From Caballeronia concitans (GTDB taxonomy: Bacteria > Pseudomonadota > Gammaproteobacteria > Burkholderiales > Burkholderiaceae), in NCBI RefSeq assembly GCF_001544615.1, contig NZ_FCNV02000011.1, positions 1 to 64,000 on the forward strand: a stretch of DNA of 64,000 nucleotides, read 5' to 3'. A model generated the notes under the pieces. That model saw only the letters and a program-made list of their open reading frames with translations. It made no database searches and was not told where the DNA came from. Made by a program: the position numbers and the translations under genes. Position 1 is the first letter of the stretch. The number at the start of each line of letters is the position of its first letter. Below are positions 56,432 through 64,000 of this stretch, piece after piece.

Positions 56432-59056
56432 ATGAAAGCCGCCGAAATACGCGAGAAGTTCCTGAAGTTTTTCGAATCGAAGAGCCACACGATCGTCCGC
56501 TCGTCGAGCCTCGTGCCGGGCAACGACCCGACGCTGCTTTTCACCAACTCGGGCATGGTCCAGTTCAAGGACGTGTTCCTCGGCGCCGAATCGCGGCCCT
56601 ACACGCGCGCGACCACCGCGCAGCGCAGCGTGCGCGCGGGCGGCAAGCATAACGATCTCGAGAACGTCGGCTATACCGCACGTCATCACACGTTCTTCGA
56701 GATGCTCGGCAACTTCTCGTTCGGCGACTATTTCAAGCGCGACGCCATCCACTATTGCTGGGAGCTGCTGACCAAGGTCTACATGCTGCCGCCCGAGAAG
56801 CTGACCGTCACCGTCTACAAGGAAGACGACGAAGCCTTCGACATCTGGGCGAAGGAAATCGGCGTGCCGGTCGAGCGCATCATCCGCATCGGCGACAACA
56901 AGGGCGCGCGCTACGCATCCGACAATTTCTGGCAGATGGCCGATACCGGCCCGTGCGGTCCGTGCTCCGAAGTGTTCTACGACCACGGTCCGGAAATCTG
57001 GGGCGGCCCGCCGGGATCGCCGGAAGAAGACGGCGACCGTTTCATCGAGATCTGGAATCTCGTGTTCATGCAGTTCAACCGCGACGCGCAAGGCAACATG
57101 ACGCCGCTGCCCAAGCAGTGCGTCGATACCGGCATGGGCCTCGAACGCTTGGCCGCGGTGCTGCAGCACGTCCACAGCAACTACGAAATCGACCTGTTCC
57201 AGACGCTCATCAAGGCGGCCGCGCGCGAAACCGATACCGCCGATCTGAACAACAACTCGCTGAAGGTCATCGCCGACCACATCCGCGCGTGCTCGTTCCT
57301 GATCGTCGATGGCGTGATTCCCGGCAACGAAGGCCGCGGCTACGTGCTGCGCCGTATCGTGCGCCGCGCGATCCGTCACGGCTACAAGCTCGGCAAGAAG
57401 GGCGCGTTCTTCCATAAACTCGTGGCCGATCTCGTCGCGGAAATGGGCGCGGCGTATCCCGAGCTGAAGGACGCCCAGCAGCGCGTAACCGACGTATTGC
57501 GTCAGGAAGAAGAGCGCTTCTTCGAGACCATCGAGCACGGCATGTCGATCCTCGAAGGCGAACTCGCCGACCTGGAAAAGAAGGGCGTGAAGCAACTGGA
57601 CGGCGAACTCGCGTTCAAGCTGCACGACACCTACGGCTTCCCGCTCGATCTGACCGCGGACGTGTGCCGCGAGCGCGGCGTGACGGTCGACGAACCCGCG
57701 TTCGACGACGCCATGGCCCGCCAGCGCGATCAGGCCCGCGCGGCCGGCAAGTTCAAGCTCGCGGCCGGGCTCGAATACTCGGGCGCGAAGACCACGTTCC
57801 ACGGCTACGAGAAGGACATCTTCGACGACGCGAAGATCGTCGCGGTGTATGTCGAAGGCGCGTCGGTGCAGCAGGCGCAAGCGGGTCAGCAAGCGGTCGT
57901 CGTGCTGGATCACACGCCGTTCTACGCGGAATCCGGCGGTCAGGCGGGCGATCAGGGCGTGCTCGTGAACGCGGCGACGCGCTTCGAAGTGGCGGACACG
58001 CTGAAGGTGCAGGCCGATGTCGTCGGTCATCACGGCACGGTCGCGCAGGGCACGCTCAAGGTCGGCGACGTGGTGAAGGCGCAGATCGACGGCATCCGCC
58101 GCGCCCGCACCGCGCGCAACCATTCGGCGACGCACCTGATGCACAAGGCGCTGCGCGAAGTGCTCGGCGGCCATGTGCAGCAGAAAGGCTCGCTCGTCGA
58201 TGCCGACAAGACGCGTTTCGACTTCGCGCACAACGCACCGATGACGGATGACGAAATCCGCCGCGTCGAGGAAATCGTCAATGCGGAGATTCTGGCGAAT
58301 GCGCCGGGCGTCGTGCGCGTGATGCCTTACGACGAAGCGGTGAAGGGCGGCGCGATGGCGCTCTTCGGCGAGAAATACGGCGACACGGTGCGCGTGCTCG
58401 ATCTCGGCTTCTCGCGCGAACTCTGCGGCGGCACGCACGTGCAGCGTACGGGCGACATCGGCCTGTTCAAGATCGTGATGGAAGGCGGCGTGGCGGCGGG
58501 CATTCGCCGCGTCGAAGCCATCACCGGCGACAATGCCGTGCGCTACGTGCAGGAACTCGACGCGCGCATCAACGCGGCGGCGAACGTGCTGAAGGCGCAG
58601 CCCGCGGAACTCACGCAGCGCATCGCGCAGGTTCAGGAGCACGTGAAGTCGCTGGAAAAGGAACTGTCCGCGCTGAAGTCCAAACTCGCCGCGAGCCAGG
58701 GCGATGAACTCGTCTCGCAAGCCGTCGATGTTGCCGGCGTGCACGTGCTCGCCGCGCAACTCGAAGGCGCCGACGTGAAGACGCTGCGCGAAACCGTCGA
58801 CAAGCTGAAGGACAAGCTGAAGAGCGCGGCCATCGTGCTTGCTTCGGTGGATGGCGGCAAGGTCAGCCTGATTGCAGGCGTGACGCCGGATGCATCGAAG
58901 AAGGTGAAGGCGGGCGAACTCGTCAACTTCGTCGCGCAGCAAGTGGGCGGCAAGGGCGGCGGACGTCCCGACATGGCGCAAGCGGGCGGCACCGAGCCGG
59001 CCAACCTGCCGGCGGCGCTCGCTGGCGTGACGGGCTGGGTGCAGCAGCAGCTCTGA
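56432..59056 (+). CDS. alaS: Alanyl-tRNA synthetase
   Basis: An 874-residue class II synthetase. The catalytic core starts [13 protein letters not shown] with motif 1 near residue 65 ([18 protein letters not shown]) and motif 2 following ([17 protein letters not shown]). The editing domain has [11 protein letters not shown], and the zinc-type CGGTHV is near residue 666. The C-terminal C-Ala domain ends [15 protein letters not shown]. The length matches E. coli AlaS (876). It is closed by a strong terminator. Confidence 0.97.
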   Translation: MKAAEIREKFLKFFESKSHTIVRSSSLVPGNDPTLLFTNSGMVQFKDVFLGAESRPYTRATTAQRSVRAGGKHNDLENVGYTARHHTFFEMLGNFSFGDYFKRDAIHYCWELLTKVYMLPPEKLTVTVYKEDDEAFDIWAKEIGVPVERIIRIGDNKGARYASDNFWQMADTGPCGPCSEVFYDHGPEIWGGPPGSPEEDGDRFIEIWNLVFMQFNRDAQGNMTPLPKQCVDTGMGLERLAAVLQHVHSNYEIDLFQTLIKAAARETDTADLNNNSLKVIADHIRACSFLIVDGVIPGNEGRGYVLRRIVRRAIRHGYKLGKKGAFFHKLVADLVAEMGAAYPELKDAQQRVTDVLRQEEERFFETIEHGMSILEGELADLEKKGVKQLDGELAFKLHDTYGFPLDLTADVCRERGVTVDEPAFDDAMARQRDQARAAGKFKLAAGLEYSGAKTTFHGYEKDIFDDAKIVAVYVEGASVQQAQAGQQAVVVLDHTPFYAESGGQAGDQGVLVNAATRFEVADTLKVQADVVGHHGTVAQGTLKVGDVVKAQIDGIRRARTARNHSATHLMHKALREVLGGHVQQKGSLVDADKTRFDFAHNAPMTDDEIRRVEEIVNAEILANAPGVVRVMPYDEAVKGGAMALFGEKYGDTVRVLDLGFSRELCGGTHVQRTGDIGLFKIVMEGGVAAGIRRVEAITGDNAVRYVQELDARINAAANVLKAQPAELTQRIAQVQEHVKSLEKELSALKSKLAASQGDELVSQAVDVAGVHVLAAQLEGADVKTLRETVDKLKDKLKSAAIVLASVDGGKVSLIAGVTPDASKKVKAGELVNFVAQQVGGKGGGRPDMAQAGGTEPANLPAALAGVTGWVQQQL

Positions 59057-59089
59057 GCATCGCGCTGGAAGTAATCGAGGCAGTATGAA

Positions 59090-59127
59090 GCGGCCCGGTC
59101 GGTTAACGTCGACCGGGCCGTTTTTCA
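59090..59127 (+). terminator. Rho-independent terminator after alaS
   Basis: A perfect 11-bp stem (CGGCCCGGTCG / CGACCGGGCCG) is followed by five T residues, 34 bases after the alaS stop. Confidence 0.88.
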
Positions 59128-59195
59128 TTACAGCTTGTCAGGCATACCGCGTGCAACTGCAGGTGCATTCCTCAACGACGAAAAGGAGATGAACC

Positions 59196-59432
59196 ATGAA
59201 TCGCAAGATTGCATCGATGCTGCTGGCCGCCACGATGATCACCGCAACGGGCGTCGCACAGGCGAAGGGCTGCGTCTCGGGCGCGGCGGTGGGCGGCGTC
59301 GCGGGGCACATGGCCGGCAAGCATGGCACCGCTGGCGCGGTCGGCGGCTGCGCGATCGGCCATCACGAAGCCAACAAGAAGGAAAAGAAGGCGCAGGAGT
59401 CCGCAGCCGCCAGTGCGCCGGCCGCGAAGTAG
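59196..59432 (+). CDS. Small exported glycine-rich protein (78 aa)
   Basis: A 78-residue protein with a signal peptide (MNRKIASMLLAATMITATGV, cleavage after AQA). The mature part has glycine-zipper-like repeats (GAAVGGVAGHMAG, GTAGAVGGCAIGHH) and two cysteines. The tail is Lys/Ala-rich. AAAGGAGATG precedes the ATG. It resembles small envelope proteins of unknown function in Burkholderiales and is alone between alaS and ltaE. Confidence 0.78.
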   Translation: MNRKIASMLLAATMITATGVAQAKGCVSGAAVGGVAGHMAGKHGTAGAVGGCAIGHHEANKKEKKAQESAAASAPAAK

Positions 59433-59556
59433 TCGCGAGGGCGCGCCTGCCGGTCCCGAAGCGCGGGACCGCGCGGGCAACCGCTAAAATGGCCGGCAAT
59501 CCGGGCGCGCGCCGCATCCACGCGCGCGCCACTTCACCAGCCTTCTCGCGATTCCC

Positions 59557-60612
59557 ATGACAGCGCCCACGCCTCTCACGCAGCACTTCGCCTCCGACAA
59601 CTACGCCGGCATCTGTCCCGAAGCGCTCGCCGCGCTCGTCGAGGCGAACACGAGCGGCCACGAGCCCGCTTATGGCGACGATTCGTGGACCGCGCGCGTC
59701 TGCGACCGCATCCGCGAACTGTTCCAGACCGATTGCGAAGTGTTCTTCGTATTCAACGGCACGGCGGCCAATTCGCTCGCGCTGGCGTCGCTGTGTCAGT
59801 CGTATCACTCGGTCATTTGCCACGAACTCGCGCATATCGAAACCGACGAATGCGGCGGCCCCGAATTCTTCTCCGGCGGATCGAAACTGCTCACCGCGAA
59901 GGGCGAGAACGGCAAGCTCACGCCGGACGCGATCGAAGACCTCGTCACGAAGCGCGCCGATATCCACTATCCGAAGCCGAAGGTCGTCGCGCTCACGCAG
60001 GCGACCGAAGTCGGCACGGTCTACACCGTCGAGGAAGTGCGGGTGATCGCGGCCATCGCGAAACGCCGGCATCTGAAGGTGCATATGGACGGCGCGCGTT
60101 TCGCCAACGCGGTCGCCACGCTGAACGTGCATCCGTCGGAAATCACGTGGCGCGCGGGCGTCGACGTGCTGTGCTTCGGCGGCACGAAGAACGGCCTGCC
60201 GGTGGGCGAGGCGGTCGTGTTCTTCGACAAGGCGCTCGCCGCCGATTTCGCGTATCGGCTGAAGCAGGCGGGGCAGCTTGCATCGAAGATGCGCTTCATT
60301 TCCGCGCCGTGGCTCGGCTTGCTCGATGACGACGTCTGGCTGCGCAACGCGCGTCATGCGAACGCGATGGCGCAACTGATGGCCGAGCGTCTCGCCGATA
60401 TCCCCGGCGTCAACGTGCTCTTCAAGCCGCAATCGAACGCGGTGTTCGCGGAATTGCCGGCGCACGTGTCAGCGGCGCTGCGCGCGAAGGGCTGGCGCTT
60501 CTATCAGTTCATCGGCTCGGGCGGCTGCCGGCTGATGTGCGCGTGGGACACGGCGCAGGAGACCGTCGAGCGTTTCACCGACGAAGTGCGCGCGCTCGCC
60601 GCCGCACGCTGA
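59557..60612 (+). CDS. ltaE: Low-specificity L-threonine aldolase
   Basis: A 351-residue fold-type I PLP enzyme cleaving L-threonine and allo-threonine to glycine and acetaldehyde. The FASDNYAGICPE start, TAANSLAL, HIETDECGGPEFF, HMDGARFANAV and the PLP lysine Lys211 in CFGGTKNGLPVG are all present. It is cytoplasmic. The iron alcohol dehydrogenase downstream (92 bases) could act on the acetaldehyde product, which makes the pairing plausible but unproven. Confidence 0.92.
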   Translation: MTAPTPLTQHFASDNYAGICPEALAALVEANTSGHEPAYGDDSWTARVCDRIRELFQTDCEVFFVFNGTAANSLALASLCQSYHSVICHELAHIETDECGGPEFFSGGSKLLTAKGENGKLTPDAIEDLVTKRADIHYPKPKVVALTQATEVGTVYTVEEVRVIAAIAKRRHLKVHMDGARFANAVATLNVHPSEITWRAGVDVLCFGGTKNGLPVGEAVVFFDKALAADFAYRLKQAGQLASKMRFISAPWLGLLDDDVWLRNARHANAMAQLMAERLADIPGVNVLFKPQSNAVFAELPAHVSAALRAKGWRFYQFIGSGGCRLMCAWDTAQETVERFTDEVRALAAAR

Positions 60613-60704
60613 CGCGCTTCGCGTCGAACCCCCGATTGACACGCGCGCCGCGCGGCTCCTAACATGGCCGCACCGTCAACCACCCGATCCGGTCGCCGCC
60701 CGCC

Positions 60705-61853
60705 ATGGCCTTCATCTTCTATCTGACGCATATCCATCTCGGTTACGACTCGCTCGCGATGCTGCAAAGCGAATGCGAGCGCATCGGCATGAAACGGCCG
60801 CTCGTCATCACGGACAAGGGCGTGGCGGCGGCGGGCTTGTCGGGGCGCGTGATCGAAAGCGCGAAGCTCGGCGCGCTGCCCGTATTCGACGATACGCCGT
60901 CGAACCCGACCGAAGCGATGGTCCGCCAAGCCGCCGATCAATACAAACGTGAAGGCTGCGACGGCTTGATCGCGGTGGGCGGCGGATCGTCGATCGATCT
61001 GGCGAAGGGCGTCGCGATCGCGGCCACGCACGACGGCCCGCTCACGACTTACGCGACCATCGAAGGCGGCAGCGGCAAGATTACCGAGCGCGCCGCGCCG
61101 CTGATCGCGGTGCCGACCACGTCGGGCACGGGCAGCGAAGTGGCGCGCGGCGCGATCATCATTCTCGACGACGGGCGCAAGCTCGGCTTCCACTCGTGGC
61201 ATCTGCTGCCGAAATCCGCGATCTGCGATCCGGCGCTCACGCTCGGCTTACCGCCCGGCCTCACCGCCGCGACCGGCATGGACGCCATCGCGCATTGCAT
61301 CGAAACGTTCCTCGCGCCCGCGTTCAATCCGCCCGCCGACGGCATCGCGCTCGACGGCCTCGAACGCGCGTGGGCGAACATCGAACGCGCGACGCACGAC
61401 GGCCAGGACCGCGACGCGCGGCTCAACATGATGTCCGCGTCCATGCAGGGCGCGATGGCGTTTCAGAAGGGCCTGGGCTGCGTGCATTCGCTGTCGCATC
61501 CGCTGGGCGGGCTCGCGGTGAACGGGCGCACGTCGCTGCATCACGGCACGCTGAACGCGGTCGTGCTGCCCGCCGTGCTGCGCTTCAACGAAAGCGCGCC
61601 GACGGTCGTGGCCGAGCGCCGCTTCGAACGCATGCGCCGCGTGATGAACCTTGCCGCCGACGCCGATGTCGCGCAGGCCGTGCACGACATGACCGAGCGC
61701 CTCGGCCTGCCGACGCGTCTATCGCAGATGGGCGTCGATGCGGGCATGTTCGACAAGGTCGTGAAGGGCGCGCTCGCGGATCATTGCCACAAGACGAATC
61801 CGCGCGAGGCGAGCGCCGAGGACTATCGGCGCATGCTGACGGAGTCGCTCTGA
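60705..61853 (+). CDS. Iron-containing alcohol dehydrogenase
   Basis: A 382-residue group III dehydrogenase. The NAD(P) region contains GGGSSIDLAKG near residue 88 and PTTSGTGSEVARGAI near 140. Metal ligands are provided by GMDAIAHCIETF and the His residues of GCVHSLSHPLGG, and a further His lies downstream. It interconverts alcohols and aldehydes; substrate unknown. The next gene starts three bases after its stop, so it heads an operon with the thioesterase and livHM. Confidence 0.92.
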   Translation: MAFIFYLTHIHLGYDSLAMLQSECERIGMKRPLVITDKGVAAAGLSGRVIESAKLGALPVFDDTPSNPTEAMVRQAADQYKREGCDGLIAVGGGSSIDLAKGVAIAATHDGPLTTYATIEGGSGKITERAAPLIAVPTTSGTGSEVARGAIIILDDGRKLGFHSWHLLPKSAICDPALTLGLPPGLTAATGMDAIAHCIETFLAPAFNPPADGIALDGLERAWANIERATHDGQDRDARLNMMSASMQGAMAFQKGLGCVHSLSHPLGGLAVNGRTSLHHGTLNAVVLPAVLRFNESAPTVVAERRFERMRRVMNLAADADVAQAVHDMTERLGLPTRLSQMGVDAGMFDKVVKGALADHCHKTNPREASAEDYRRMLTESL

Positions 61854-61856
61854 ACG

Positions 61857-62294
61857 ATGACGAAGCCGGTTCCGACCACGCGCGCGGATTATCCGCACTT
61901 TCTGTCGATCAGCACGCGCTGGTCCGATAACGACGTCTACGGCCACATCAACAACGTCGTCTATTACAGCTACTTCGATACGGTGGTGAACGAGTATCTG
62001 CTGCGCGCGGGCGTGCTCGATTTCAGCGAGGGCGAGACCATCGGCCTCGTCGTGGAGACGCATTGCAATTTCTTCGCGCCCGTCGTGTTTCCGCAGCAGA
62101 TCGATGCGGGCTTGCGCGTCGAAAAGCTCGGCAACACGAGCGTGCGTTACGAGGTCGCGATCTTCGCGGAAGGCGCTGATGAAGCCGCCGCGCAAGGGCA
62201 TTTCGTGCATGTGTACGTGGATCGCGTGACGCGCCGGCCGGTGCCGTTGCCCGCGCCTCTCGTCGATGCGTTGAAGCCGCTCGTCAACGCTTGA
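61857..62294 (+). CDS. Acyl-CoA thioesterase (4HBT, hot-dog fold)
   Basis: A 145-residue hot-dog thioesterase. The catalytic loop TRWSDNDVYGHINNVVYYSYFD carries the Asp and His-Ile-Asn-Asn motif typical of 4-hydroxybenzoyl-CoA thioesterases. It should hydrolyse an acyl- or aryl-CoA. It starts three bases after the dehydrogenase and ends seven bases before livH, so all are one operon. Confidence 0.9.
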   Translation: MTKPVPTTRADYPHFLSISTRWSDNDVYGHINNVVYYSYFDTVVNEYLLRAGVLDFSEGETIGLVVETHCNFFAPVVFPQQIDAGLRVEKLGNTSVRYEVAIFAEGADEAAAQGHFVHVYVDRVTRRPVPLPAPLVDALKPLVNA

Positions 62295-62301
62295 GGGTTT
62301 C

Positions 62302-63246
62302 GTGTTGCTTCAGTGGTTCACGATGAGCCTGCTCAACGGCGTGAGCGTCGGGCTGCTGCTTTTCATGCTGTCGGCGGGTCTCACGCTGATCTTTTCGATG
62401 CTCGGCGTGCTCAACTTCGCGCACGCGAGTTTCTACATGCTGGGCGCGTATGTCGCGCAGGCGCTCGCGGTTCATCTCGGCTTCTGGGGCGCGCTCGTGA
62501 TCGCGCCGGTCGTCGTCGGCGCGCTCGGCGCACTGTTCGAGCGATGCCTCTTGCGGCGCGTTCACGCGCGCGGCGCGCTTGCCGAACTGCTCCTGACCTT
62601 CGGCGCGGCAATGGTGATCGGCGAGAGCGTGAAGCTCGTCTGGGGACTCGGGCCTTTGCCCGCGACTATCCCGCCCGCACTCGACGGCCCGCTCTTCACG
62701 CTGTACGGCGCGGCGTTCCCGCGCTATCGCGTGTTCATGATGACGCTTTCCATCGCGATGCTCGGCGCGCTCGCCGTCGTGCTGCGCACGTCGAAGACGG
62801 GCCTCGTCGTGCGCGCGGCGCTGACGCATCCGGCGACCGTCGAAACGCTCGGCCATGACGTGCCGCGCGTGTTCACGACAGTCTTCGCCGTCGGCTCGGC
62901 GCTGGCCGCGCTCGCGGGCGTGATCGGCGCGCCGCTCGCCGTCGTCGAACCCGCAATGGCCGATGCAATGGGACCGATCGTGTTCGTGGTCGTGGTGATC
63001 GGCGGGATCGGTTCGCTGCCGGGGGCGCTGGTTGCATCGCTCGTGGTCGGCTGCGTGCAGACGTTCGCGGTGGCATCGACGGCATCGGCGGGCAGCATCG
63101 CCGCAGCGTTCGGCTTGCGCTTGCCGGATGCGTGGGCCGCGCTGACCGTCGCGCAACTCGCGCCCGTCTTGCCGTATGCGCTGCTCGTCGCGATGCTCGC
63201 CGCGCGGCCGCACGGTTTCCTCGGCGAGCGCACGCGCGATGCGTAA
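62302..63246 (+). CDS. Branched-chain amino-acid-type ABC permease LivH
   Basis: A 314-residue permease with about eight membrane helices. The opening LLQWFTMSLLNGVSVGLLLFML and the SMLGVLNFAHASFYMLGAY segment are the LivH signature, and GGIGSLPGALVASLVVG lies near the C-terminus. GTG start with GAGGG upstream. The substrate is uncertain: Liv-type systems also import amides, urea and aromatic acids. The livM partner overlaps its stop by eight bases. Confidence 0.9.
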   Translation: MLLQWFTMSLLNGVSVGLLLFMLSAGLTLIFSMLGVLNFAHASFYMLGAYVAQALAVHLGFWGALVIAPVVVGALGALFERCLLRRVHARGALAELLLTFGAAMVIGESVKLVWGLGPLPATIPPALDGPLFTLYGAAFPRYRVFMMTLSIAMLGALAVVLRTSKTGLVVRAALTHPATVETLGHDVPRVFTTVFAVGSALAALAGVIGAPLAVVEPAMADAMGPIVFVVVVIGGIGSLPGALVASLVVGCVQTFAVASTASAGSIAAAFGLRLPDAWAALTVAQLAPVLPYALLVAMLAARPHGFLGERTRDA

Positions 63247-64000
63247 GTTCGTCGCGCTTATCGCGTTCCTCGCGCTGCCGCCACTCGTCATCGATCAATC
63301 GTGGCTGCTCGCGTACCTCGCGCAAACCGCGACGCTGATCGTCTTCGCGCTCTCCTACAACCTGTTGCTCGGCGAAACGGGCTTGCTGTCGTTCGGGCAT
63401 GCGGTCTATGCGGGGCTTGGCGCGTTCGCCGCCGCGCACGCGTTCAACGCGCTCGGCGTGCCGTTGCCGCTCTTGCCGCTCGTCGGCGGATGCGCTGCCG
63501 TGCTCGCGGCGTTGCCCATCGGCGCGATCTCGACGCAACGCGCGGGCACGCCGTTCGCGATGATCACGCTCGGCATCGGCGAACTCGTCGCGGCGAGCGT
63601 GTGGCTCGTGCCGGGCTGGTTCGGCGGCGAGGCGGGCGTGACCATCGATCGCGCGAGCGGGCCTCCGTTCCTCGCGTGGACGTTCGGCCCGCTGCGGCAG
63701 GCGTATGTGTTGATCGCGTGCTGGTGCGTGGTGTCGTCGATGACGATGTTCGCGTTCTCGCGCACGCCGATGTGCCGTCTCGCCAACGCCGTCCGCGACA
63801 ATCCCGCGCGCACGGCGGCGATCGGCTTCGCGCCGCGCGGCGTGCGCTTTCACATGCTCGTCGTGTCGGCGTTCTTCGCGGGCATTGCGGGCGTGCTGTC
63901 GTTGATCAACGTGGAGCTGGTGTCGGCGGAAAGCGTCGGGCTTGCGCGCTCGACGGGCGTGCTGGTCGCCACCGTCATCGGCGGAACGGGATCGTTCTTC
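63239..64000 (+). CDS. Branched-chain amino-acid-type ABC permease LivM (partial)
   Basis: Starts at ATG 63239, overlapping the livH stop by eight bases, and runs open to the window end (254 codons seen, no stop). LivM features are visible: FALSYNLLLGETGLLSFGHAVYAGLGA, QRAGTPFAMITLGIGELVAA, the loop ANAVRDNPARTAAIGF that contacts the ATPase, and VIGGTGSFF at the edge. The ATPase and binding-protein genes presumably follow outside the window. Confidence 0.9.
   Translation, partial: MRKFVALIAFLALPPLVIDQSWLLAYLAQTATLIVFALSYNLLLGETGLLSFGHAVYAGLGAFAAAHAFNALGVPLPLLPLVGGCAAVLAALPIGAISTQRAGTPFAMITLGIGELVAASVWLVPGWFGGEAGVTIDRASGPPFLAWTFGPLRQAYVLIACWCVVSSMTMFAFSRTPMCRLANAVRDNPARTAAIGFAPRGVRFHMLVVSAFFAGIAGVLSLINVELVSAESVGLARSTGVLVATVIGGTGSFF

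Noticed and set aside
56414-59128. 904-codon reverse-strand frame opposite alaS
   Set aside because: Antisense artefact of GC-rich codon usage; composition is unlike a protein and alaS is unambiguous.

Overview
The window is about 64 kb of high-GC DNA, consistent with a Burkholderiaceae chromosome of the Caballeronia/Paraburkholderia type. This placement is inferred from gene order (carAB-greA, yhbY | rlmE-ftsH-folP-glmM, pstSCAB-phoU-phoB-phoR, ppk | ppx) and from the protein sequences; no search was run. Nearly all of it is core chromosome. I saw no CRISPR array, integrase, transposase, rRNA or phage genes.

Layout: (1) 1-430 holds tRNA-Gly, tRNA-Gly and tRNA-Cys. (2) 505-6730 holds an ElaA-like acetyltransferase, a CtaG/SCO oxidase-assembly pair, the trehalose genes otsB-otsA and an MsbA-like ABC exporter. 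(3) 6731-10518 has a long gene-poor stretch, a GT4 glycosyltransferase, two membrane proteins and tRNA-Val. (4) 10586-16636 holds dnaQ, rnhA, a methyltransferase, gloB, mltD and an MFS carrier. (5) 16972-28644 is housekeeping: carA-carB-greA-DUF4149, yhbY, rlmE-ftsH-folP-glmM. (6) 28757-40861 is a phosphate block: pstSCAB-phoU-phoB-phoR, ppk, ppx, an OlsB-like ornithine-lipid acyltransferase and sixA. (7) 40930-45243 holds tRNA-Pro, small envelope proteins, a LysM/LytM lipoprotein, an aldose epimerase, uppP and tRNA-Arg. (8) 45296-47389 is the only clearly accessory-looking piece: a probable polymorphic-toxin-like protein with a DUF4279 immunity-like partner, then a degenerate receiver-domain protein. 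(9) 47458-56151 holds an AcpA-like phosphatase, a di-heme peroxidase, a surface-antigen-like protein, a Nudix hydrolase, an amino-acid binding protein, glnS, a glycine-zipper lipoprotein and a CaiB-family CoA transferase. (10) 56432-64000 holds alaS, a small glycine-rich protein, ltaE, and an operon of iron ADH, thioesterase, livH and livM; livM runs off the window end.

The phosphate block is the best example of genes working together. PstSCAB imports phosphate, PhoU/PhoR/PhoB sense and signal, and Ppk/Ppx make and degrade polyphosphate. OlsB would replace phospholipid with phosphate-free ornithine lipid. Three sets of direct repeats spaced about 11 bp (upstream of pstS, ppk and olsB) look like PhoB boxes and would tie these genes into one regulon.

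The most novel-looking items are the orphan toxin/DUF4279 pair next to tRNA-Arg, a long structured hairpin in the greA leader, a three-hairpin leader before a membrane protein, and very small membrane ORFs (28 and 47 codons). Many genes are best started at TTG or GTG codons with good ribosome binding sites (for example ftsH, carA, uppP).
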